This document shows positions 57,639 through 64,000 of a stretch of 64,000 nucleotides of DNA, piece by piece. Every line of letters starts with the position of its first letter. Position 1 is the first letter of the stretch. This DNA is from Ancylobacter pratisalsi (GTDB lineage Bacteria; Pseudomonadota; Alphaproteobacteria; Rhizobiales; Xanthobacteraceae), in NCBI RefSeq assembly GCF_010669125.1, contig NZ_CP048630.1, positions 248,001 to 312,000 of the forward strand, written 5' to 3'. A program made the position numbers and the translations under genes. The notes below the pieces were generated by a model. The model was given only the letters and a program-made list of their open reading frames with translations. It had not been told where the DNA came from and did no database searches.

Positions 57639-58724
57639 GTGATCGGACGTACACTCGGGTTCTATTTCGGCCGGCGCTTTCTCGGCTCGGTGCTCGGCAT
57701 CTTTGTCGGCTGCGCCGTTCTGATCATGCTGATCGATTTTCTGGAAATGTCGCGGCGCGTGGGCGAACGCGATGTCGACAGCATCACCCTGCTGTTGTTG
57801 ATCATCTATCGCGCCCCCTTCTTCACGGAGCAGCTTTTGCCATTCGCGGTGCTCTTCGGCGCCATCGGCACCTTTCTGACCCTGTCCCGTCGGCTGGAAC
57901 TGGTGGTGGCACGTGCGGCGGGCATCTCGGCCTGGCAGTTCATCGCCCCCGCCTGTGTCATTGCCATCCTCCTCGGGGTGATTTCCACCACCCTCTACAA
58001 CCCGATATCGGCCGAATTCAAAGAACGGGCGAACCGGATCGAGGCGGAAATCTTCAACCGTCAGACCGGCCTGTTCTCGTCGACCAGCGGCGGATTCTGG
58101 ATCCGGCAGCAAAGCGTCGACGGTCAGGCCATCATCCAGGCCGGCGCCAAGGCCGACGGCGGACGGGAGCTTTCCGGGGTCAATGTGTTCCTGTTCGGCA
58201 ATGACGGAAAGCTGGAGGAGCGCATCGAGGCGCGAAGCGCGACGCTCGAAGACAGTGCATGGCGGCTACATAACGCGCGCGTCTTAACTCCTGGAATAGG
58301 TTTACAGAACTACGATACCTATATGGTCGCAACGAATCTCACTCCGAATCAGGTCCAGGAATCGCTTCAGAGCGAAACCGTGTCCTTCTGGGACCTGCCG
58401 GCGGCCGTCGATGCGGCAACGCGCGTCGGCTTCGGAGCGGAGCGCTATAGGCTGCAGTATCAGAGCCTTCTCGCCCGGCCCATGCTGTTGCTGGCGATGG
58501 TGCTGATTGCCGCCTCCGTCAGCCTGCGGGTGTTTCGATTTGGAGGGATCGGTCAGACGATTCTCGGTGGCGTGGCCGCCGGCTTTCTGCTTTATGTTTC
58601 GACTAAGCTCGCCGAGGATCTCGGTGAGGCTGGGATCGTGCATCCCATAATTGCAGCGTGGTTTCCAGCAGTCGTTGGGGCATTGATGGGTGTTCTCATC
58701 CTGCTTCACCGGGAGGACGGATGA
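57639..58724 (+). CDS. lptG: LPS export ABC transporter permease LptG
   Basis: LptG is the partner of LptF. The 361-residue protein repeats the three helices, periplasmic beta-domain, three helices plan: FYFGRRFLGSVLGIFVGCAV at the start, QLLPFAVLFGAIGTFLTLSRRLELVVARAAGIS (helices 2-3) and YQSLLARPMLLLAMVLIAA near the end. The start is a GTG at 57639. Its stop codon overlaps the lptD ATG (ATGA), so translation is coupled to lptD, which is a sensible grouping for the LPS bridge. Confidence 0.95.
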   Translation: MIGRTLGFYFGRRFLGSVLGIFVGCAVLIMLIDFLEMSRRVGERDVDSITLLLLIIYRAPFFTEQLLPFAVLFGAIGTFLTLSRRLELVVARAAGISAWQFIAPACVIAILLGVISTTLYNPISAEFKERANRIEAEIFNRQTGLFSSTSGGFWIRQQSVDGQAIIQAGAKADGGRELSGVNVFLFGNDGKLEERIEARSATLEDSAWRLHNARVLTPGIGLQNYDTYMVATNLTPNQVQESLQSETVSFWDLPAAVDAATRVGFGAERYRLQYQSLLARPMLLLAMVLIAASVSLRVFRFGGIGQTILGGVAAGFLLYVSTKLAEDLGEAGIVHPIIAAWFPAVVGALMGVLILLHREDG

Positions 58725-61195
58725 AGGTCGGCAGCGTCGACGCCGGCCAGTCCGGGGTGATCAAGAGGCGGTTCAAGAATCGCCTGAACACCTCGGCCTG
58801 TTGGCTGTTCTTTACGGTTATGTGTGGTGCGGTTGGTACGCTTGTGCCGGCACGGGAGGCGTTTGCGCAGGATCCTGGCCCCTCGTCGATGGTCGCGCGG
58901 GAGATGCTGAGCGAGCGTCAGACGGACCCGAACGCCAAGATGCTCGTGACCGCCGATGAGCTGGTCTACGACTACACCCGCAATGAGGTGATCGCCGACG
59001 GCAACGTCCAGATCTATTATGATGGCGCCGTTCTTGAAGCTCGGCGGGTCATATACGATCGCGCCAATAACCGCCTCAAGGCGGAAGGCGGGGTCCGGTT
59101 GAAGGACCAGACCGGGCAGGTCATATCGGCCGAGAGTCTCGACCTGTCGCAGCAGTTCACGGACGGCTTCGTCAACTCGCTACGGATCGATACGCCCGAC
59201 AACATGCATTTCACCGCGGCGCGGGCTGATCGCTCCGGCGGCGACACCACCGTGCTCACCAGTGGCGCCTACACGCCCTGCGAACCTTGTAAGGACAATC
59301 CGGAAAAGCCCCCGCTCTGGCAGGTCAAGGCGGCCCGGATCATCCACAAGGAAAAGGAGCAGATGATCTATTTCGAGAGCGCCCGGCTTGAGTTCTTCGG
59401 CGTTCCGATCGCGTGGGTACCTTACATGTCCGCGCCCGACCCCACCGTGAAGCGCAAGTCGGGCTTCCTGATGCCGAAGTTCATCAATACGAGCGAAATC
59501 GGCTACGGAGCGACCGTTCCCTATTTCTGGAACATCGCGCCGAACATGGATGTGACCTTTTCACCCCTGTTCGTTTCCAAGCAGGGCGTGATGCTGGACG
59601 CCGAGTTCCGGCAGCGGCTCGACACCGGCGTCTACTCCATCCGCGCCGCCGGCATCGATCAGCTGGACAAGGACGAGTTCCTCGACCAGCCCGGCTACCG
59701 CGACCTGCGCGGCATGCTGGAAACGCACGGCCGCTTCAACATCAACCAACAGTGGTACTGGGGTTGGGATGGCTGGCTGACCTCCGATGAAACGTTCATG
59801 GAGGACTACAATCTCATTAATGACGCGACCCGCGAGGTCGTGTCTCAGCTCTACCTGGTCGGCCAGGGCGATCGCAGCTACTTCGACGCGCGGGCACAGT
59901 ATTTCACCGGCCTGACCGCCTATGACAATCAGGACCAGCTCCCGGTCATCGCCCCGGTCATCGACTACTCGAAGACACTCGGCGATTCGATCTTCGGCGG
60001 CGAGTTCAGCTACGACTTCAATTTCACCAGCCTGACCCGCAACGAGGTCGACCTGCGCGCGACATCGGCAGCCTATACCGTGGCCTCCGGCTATGAAGGC
60101 CCCGCCAATGAATGCGACCTGACCAAGGTTGGTGCGGATCCCGCTACCCGACGTCAGGACTGCCTGATGCGCGGCATGGCCGGCACTTACACTCGCCTGT
60201 CGGGCGAAGCCAACTGGCGCCGGACCGTAATCGACGATGCTGGCCAGGTCTGGACCCCGTTCCTCAACGTGCGCGTCGATGTCGCCTCCGTTCAGGCCGA
60301 TGCCGAGGATCTACCCTGGCTGCCCAGTGAGGATGAGTCGCTGGTCCGCGCCATGCCGGCCGTGGGCCTCGAATACCGTTATCCGTTCATGTCCGTGCAC
60401 AGCTGGGGCACGCAGACGATCGAGCCGATCGCGCAGATCATCGCGCGCCCCGATGAATCGGACATCGGCTCCTTCCCGAACGAAGACGCGCAAAGCCTGA
60501 TGTTTGACGACACCAACCTGTTCGAGATCAACAAGTACTCGGGCTATGATCGGGTCGAAGGCGGCGGGCGTGCCAATGTGGGCATTCAGTACACCGCCAA
60601 CTTCAACGACGGCGGGCAGATCAACGCCCTGTTCGGTCAGTCGTACCAGATTTTCGGCAAGAACTCGTACGCCTACGTAGATATGGCGAACACGGGCGCC
60701 GAGTCCGGCCTCGACCAGGACGTGTCGGACTATGTGGCGCGCCTCTATTACGCGCCGACGAGCAATCTTTCGCTGGTCAACCGCTTCCGCTTCTCCGAGG
60801 AAGACTGGACTGTGGAGCGCTACGAGCTCGAAGGCAGCGCCGTCATCGACAAGCTGATGCTTACGGCAACCTACGGCCTTTATGCCGCGCAACCTGAGCT
60901 TGGCTATTACGAGCAGCGCGAGGGTCTCCTCGGCACCGGCACTCTGAAGATCAATCAGAACTGGAGCGTGCTTGGCGCCGCCCGCTACAATCTCCAGCAG
61001 GACGAGGTCGACTACACGCTGTTTGGCATCTCTTACGCCGATGAGTGCTTCGGCCTCACATTGAGCTACAAGTCGGACTACACGGAAAGTGGGAACCGCG
61101 ATCGGGTCGATACGGTGCTGTTGACCGTCAGCCTGCGCACGCTGGGTGCAGCAGGGTTCTCAACCGGCATCGGCGACTCGGCAAGTTCGAACTGA
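58721..61195 (+). CDS. lptD: LPS assembly outer-membrane protein LptD
   Basis: LptD with LptE inserts LPS into the outer membrane. The 824-residue protein has a signal or anchor region near residues 25-50, the OstA/LptA-like jellyroll (about residues 75-190: MLVTADELVYDYTRNEVIADG, EGGVRLKDQTGQVISAESL), then a long beta-barrel domain from about residue 250 (ARLEFFGVPIAWVPYMSAPDP, KSGFLMPKF). A cysteine pair (CEPCKDN) near residue 190 and two later cysteines could form the disulfides known to matter for LptD. The ATG overlaps the lptG stop; GGGAGG precedes it. Confidence 0.95.
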   Translation: MKVGSVDAGQSGVIKRRFKNRLNTSACWLFFTVMCGAVGTLVPAREAFAQDPGPSSMVAREMLSERQTDPNAKMLVTADELVYDYTRNEVIADGNVQIYYDGAVLEARRVIYDRANNRLKAEGGVRLKDQTGQVISAESLDLSQQFTDGFVNSLRIDTPDNMHFTAARADRSGGDTTVLTSGAYTPCEPCKDNPEKPPLWQVKAARIIHKEKEQMIYFESARLEFFGVPIAWVPYMSAPDPTVKRKSGFLMPKFINTSEIGYGATVPYFWNIAPNMDVTFSPLFVSKQGVMLDAEFRQRLDTGVYSIRAAGIDQLDKDEFLDQPGYRDLRGMLETHGRFNINQQWYWGWDGWLTSDETFMEDYNLINDATREVVSQLYLVGQGDRSYFDARAQYFTGLTAYDNQDQLPVIAPVIDYSKTLGDSIFGGEFSYDFNFTSLTRNEVDLRATSAAYTVASGYEGPANECDLTKVGADPATRRQDCLMRGMAGTYTRLSGEANWRRTVIDDAGQVWTPFLNVRVDVASVQADAEDLPWLPSEDESLVRAMPAVGLEYRYPFMSVHSWGTQTIEPIAQIIARPDESDIGSFPNEDAQSLMFDDTNLFEINKYSGYDRVEGGGRANVGIQYTANFNDGGQINALFGQSYQIFGKNSYAYVDMANTGAESGLDQDVSDYVARLYYAPTSNLSLVNRFRFSEEDWTVERYELEGSAVIDKLMLTATYGLYAAQPELGYYEQREGLLGTGTLKINQNWSVLGAARYNLQQDEVDYTLFGISYADECFGLTLSYKSDYTESGNRDRVDTVLLTVSLRTLGAAGFSTGIGDSASSN

Positions 61196-61309
61196 CCAGA
61201 GCTGACCGACTCGCGCTTTGCGCGGCAGCGTCGTATTGACGCCACAACCGATCATCAGAACAACTCGGATCGGCGAACGGCCGGGTGTGGGAGGAGATTG
61301 AGGCGCGAC

Positions 61310-62290
61310 ATGGAGAACATGGCTCGCAAATTGAGTGGACGGCGTACCGGCGGTGGGTTCCGTGCCCTGCGTTTCGCGCCCGCTTTGATCGCCGGCCTTC
61401 TTGTCGTCGCCGGCGTCTCCGCCCTGCCCTCTCCGGTTCAGGCGCAGCAGATCCTTGTGATGGTGCAGGGACAGCCGATCACCAGCTTCGATGTCACTCA
61501 GTGGATCAGGCTGATGAAGCTCACCGAGCGGCGCAACCTCAGTCAGAAGCAGGCCCTGGACGAACTCATCGATCAGCGGCTCAAGATTTTCACTGCCGAG
61601 CGCTATGGCATCAAAGCCGACCGGGAGGAGGTCGACAAGATGTTCGCCTCGATGGCGAGCCGCAACGGCCGTAGCGCCGAGCAGCTCACTTCCGGGCTGG
61701 CGCAGCAGGGCCTCAGCGCCAATTCGCTGAAGACCAAGATGCAGGCGGACTACGTCTGGAACTCATACGTCCGTGGTCGCTTCTCATCCGTCGCGACCAT
61801 TCGGGATTCCGACGTCTTCGCGGCCATGGAAGACCAGGGTGAGGATCTGACGAAGGCCCAGCGCACGACCGAATACACGGTGCGCCAGATCGTGCTCGTG
61901 GTCTCGCGCACGGCCCCGGCTTCCCAGCGCTCTCAGCGTCTCGCCGAAGCGAACGCGCTGCGCAAGAGCTTCACCGATTGCGAAAGCGGCGTCGCGGCAG
62001 CCCGCTCCATGCGTGAAACGGTTGTGCGCGAGCCCGTGATCCGCACATCCGCAGACATGTCGGCGCCGGTTCGCAAGATCATGAACGACATTCCGATCGG
62101 CCAGACCACCGCGCCAGAAGTGACGCAAGCCGGCATCGAGCTGATTGCCGTATGTGGTCGCCGAGAGATTGTCGGCGAAAGCGTGCGTAAGAAGGAAGTG
62201 CGAAACGAGCTTCAGTCCAAGCAGATGGACACGCTCTCCAAGCGCCTTCTGGAAGAGGCCCGCAAGGCGGCCATGATCCAGTATCGTTGA
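61310..62290 (+). CDS. SurA-like periplasmic chaperone, SurA N-terminal domain (326 aa)
   Basis: SurA brings outer-membrane proteins to the BAM complex. This protein has a signal peptide ending near VQAQ, then the SurA N-terminal helical domain (QGQPITSFDVTQWIRLMKLTERRN, QALDELIDQRLKIFTAERYG) and a parvulin-like C-terminal part (YTVRQIVLVVSRTAPASQR, VRKEVRNEL-like tail). The parvulin domain is weak, so isomerase activity is doubtful. The ATG at 61310 has GAGG six bases upstream; TTG 61298 and ATG 61319 are alternatives. Position between lptD and pdxA is the conserved surA place in proteobacteria. Confidence 0.9.
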   Translation: MENMARKLSGRRTGGGFRALRFAPALIAGLLVVAGVSALPSPVQAQQILVMVQGQPITSFDVTQWIRLMKLTERRNLSQKQALDELIDQRLKIFTAERYGIKADREEVDKMFASMASRNGRSAEQLTSGLAQQGLSANSLKTKMQADYVWNSYVRGRFSSVATIRDSDVFAAMEDQGEDLTKAQRTTEYTVRQIVLVVSRTAPASQRSQRLAEANALRKSFTDCESGVAAARSMRETVVREPVIRTSADMSAPVRKIMNDIPIGQTTAPEVTQAGIELIAVCGRREIVGESVRKKEVRNELQSKQMDTLSKRLLEEARKAAMIQYR

Positions 62291-62296
62291 GCGAAC

Positions 62297-63367
62297 ATGC
62301 CACGCGCCTTCGAACCTGCCCTAGCTCTATCCCTGGGTGAGCCTGCCGGCATCGGCCCGGACATCGCCCTGATGGCCTGGGAGAGGCGTGCGGAACTCGA
62401 TCTGCCACCCTTCTTCATCACCGGTGATCCTGTCCTGCTGCGTGCGCGGGCCAATCGGTTGGGCATTGCCTCACTCATACGGGAATGCGATCCCGAAGAC
62501 GCAACTGCGCTTTTCGCCGAGGCACTGCCGGTTGTGCCCGCTGGCCCGCGTGCCACCGCGCAGCCAGGCGTACCGGACGCCAGCAGTGGGCCGGCAGCGA
62601 AAGCCGCCATCGACATGGCGATCCGTTTCGTCCAGTCCGGCCAGGCCAGCGCGATCGTCACCAACCCGATTTCCAAGGCGGTTCTTTACGACGCGGGCTT
62701 CCAATATCCCGGCCACACCGAGTATCTCGCCCATCTCGCCGGCACTCCCCCGCCGCGTCCGGTCATGATGATCTGGTCGACGGAACTCGCCGTCATTCCG
62801 GCCACCATTCACGTGCCGCTTTCAGATGTAGCTCATTTGCTCACCCGCGAATTGCTGATCGAAACCGGACGGATCGCCGCCCGCGATCTCGAACGCCGTT
62901 TCGGCATAACCCGGCCACGCCTCGGCTTCTGCGGCTTGAACCCTCATGCCGGTGAGCAGGGTACGATCGGATGCGAGGACGAAGATGTGACCCGTCCGGC
63001 GGTCGAAGCACTGCACCGCGAAGGCATCGACGCCCGAGGCCCCTTCCCTGCGGACACGATGTTCCATGCCGCCGCGCGGAAGAATTATGACGTTGTCATC
63101 GGCGCCTATCACGACCAGGTACTGACGCCCGTAAAGACGCTTGCGTTCGATCGTGCGGTAAATGTGACCCTCGGGCTTCCCTTTATCCGCACGTCGCCTG
63201 ACCATGGCACCGCCTTCGACATCGCCGGAACAGGGCGCGCCAATCCGGCCAGCCTTGTCGAAGCACTACGACTGGCGCGCCGCCTGTCCGACAGGGACGG
63301 CGAGGAGAGCGCTAAGGCGGACAAATCCGACACAGCGCCGCTTCTCGCCCATGGCGACCCGGCATGA
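62297..63367 (+). CDS. pdxA: 4-hydroxythreonine-4-phosphate dehydrogenase
   Basis: PdxA oxidises 4-hydroxythreonine-4-phosphate in the DXP-dependent vitamin B6 pathway. The 356-residue protein has the opening [41 protein letters not shown] with a metal-binding His, [19 protein letters not shown] and the C-terminal [16 protein letters not shown]. It starts 6 bases after the surA-like stop and its own stop overlaps the rsmA start (ATGA), so the three genes are one operon. Confidence 0.96.
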   Translation: MPRAFEPALALSLGEPAGIGPDIALMAWERRAELDLPPFFITGDPVLLRARANRLGIASLIRECDPEDATALFAEALPVVPAGPRATAQPGVPDASSGPAAKAAIDMAIRFVQSGQASAIVTNPISKAVLYDAGFQYPGHTEYLAHLAGTPPPRPVMMIWSTELAVIPATIHVPLSDVAHLLTRELLIETGRIAARDLERRFGITRPRLGFCGLNPHAGEQGTIGCEDEDVTRPAVEALHREGIDARGPFPADTMFHAAARKNYDVVIGAYHDQVLTPVKTLAFDRAVNVTLGLPFIRTSPDHGTAFDIAGTGRANPASLVEALRLARRLSDRDGEESAKADKSDTAPLLAHGDPA

Positions 63368-64000
63368 GTGGCATAGACGACCTGCCACCGCTGCGTGAGG
63401 TCATTCGAGACCACGGCCTCTCGGCGCTGAAATCACTCGGACAGAACTTTCTTCTCGACCTGAACCTGACCTCCCGGATCGCCCGCACGGCGGGCCGATT
63501 GGACGGAGTAACTGTTCTCGAAGTGGGTCCGGGACCGGGAGGCCTCACCCGGGCGATTCTCGCGCTTGGAGCGGAAAAGGTCGTCGCCATTGAACGCGAC
63601 CCGCGCTGCGTTGCCGCGCTCACGGAGGTGGCGGAGCGCTATCCGGACCGGTTGCAGATCATTGAGGGCGACGCACTGGAAATCGACCATACGACCCTGG
63701 TTCCCTCAGGTGGCCGTGTCTGCGTCATTGCCAACCTTCCTTATAATGTCGGGACGCCGCTCCTCATTGGCTGGCTTTCCGCCGACCCTTGGCCGCCATG
63801 GTATGAAAGCCTGACCTTGATGTTCCAGCGCGAGGTCGCCGAGCGTATCGTCGCGGCGCCGGGCACGGATCATTACGGTCGCCTTGCGGTGCTGGCGGGT
63901 TGGCGTTGCCAGTCCCACATCGCCTTCGACGTCCCGCCTTCCGCATTCGTGCCGCCGCCCAAGGTCACCTCGTCGGTGGTCCACCTGGTGCCACGCCCCG
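63364..64000 (+). CDS. rsmA: 16S rRNA dimethyladenosine transferase (partial, N-terminal 212 residues)
   Basis: RsmA (KsgA) dimethylates two adjacent adenosines near the 3' end of 16S rRNA, a checkpoint in small-subunit assembly. The visible part has the SAM-binding motifs: [47 protein letters not shown] and the catalytic [11 protein letters not shown]. It continues past the window edge; the last residues are LVPRP of the C-terminal helical domain. The ATG overlaps the pdxA stop. Confidence 0.96.
   Translation, partial: MSGIDDLPPLREVIRDHGLSALKSLGQNFLLDLNLTSRIARTAGRLDGVTVLEVGPGPGGLTRAILALGAEKVVAIERDPRCVAALTEVAERYPDRLQIIEGDALEIDHTTLVPSGGRVCVIANLPYNVGTPLLIGWLSADPWPPWYESLTLMFQREVAERIVAAPGTDHYGRLAVLAGWRCQSHIAFDVPPSAFVPPPKVTSSVVHLVPRP

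Overview
This 64 kb window is an ordinary, gene-dense stretch of core chromosome from a high-GC alphaproteobacterium, most likely a member of the Hyphomicrobiales (Rhizobiales), near the Xanthobacteraceae (Ancylobacter, Starkeya and Xanthobacter type). The order is inferred from several genes together: a Rhizobiales-type porin with an ADLPVKA mature N-terminus, an NDUFA12-type complex I subunit, DUF2155 and DUF992 proteins, a long B12-dependent ribonucleotide reductase, the aroQ-accB-accC-aat neighbourhood and the perM-hdaA-ppk1-ppx block. The genus is a guess. I found no prophage, transposon, insertion sequence, CRISPR array, tRNA or rRNA.

Layout, left to right. 1-5.2 kb holds prfB (cut by the window edge), a GST-family protein, penicillin-binding protein 1A and a cell-wall amidase. 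5.2-8.8 kb is a long leader plus RNase E and its terminator. 8.8-18.2 kb holds an aminotransferase, an M48/TPR protease, a DsbA-like protein, aroQ, accB and accC (shikimate step and acetyl-CoA carboxylase), aat, DUF2155, NDUFA12 and an MFS exporter. 18.2-25 kb holds nrdJ, a GNAT acetyltransferase, two tandem cold-shock proteins and a glycine-zipper protein. 25-34 kb holds maeB, a large anchored protein of unknown function, aspS, DUF992 and rnd. 33.7-43.5 kb holds ppx-ppk1-hdaA-perM on the minus strand, then a BenE-family transporter, purM and purN, and a transglutaminase-like protein.

43.7-47.5 kb is the most curious part. Two TerC-family membrane proteins lie head to tail with a molybdopterin oxidoreductase, all reading left, and each has a structured upstream RNA region that can hide its ribosome binding site or form competing hairpins. 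47.9-52.2 kb holds ndk, two tiny secreted proteins, a DinB-family protein and an ABC-F ATPase. 52.7-54 kb is the major porin. 54.2-64 kb is an envelope-biogenesis block: holC-pepA on one strand, divergent from lptF-lptG-lptD-surA-like-pdxA-rsmA (cut by the window edge).

The genes serve mainly housekeeping roles: envelope assembly (PBP1A, amidase, LptFGD, SurA-like, M48 protease, porin), RNA turnover (RNase E, RNase D), nucleotide supply (NrdJ, PurM, PurN, Ndk) and control of replication and the stringent state (HdaA, Ppk1, Ppx). I see no clear new multi-gene defence or metabolic system. The observations most worth following are regulatory RNA architectures: the TerC and molybdoenzyme leaders, the switch-like hairpins before a small secreted protein, and the rne and aspS leaders. 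All were found by eye and none has been folded or compared computationally.
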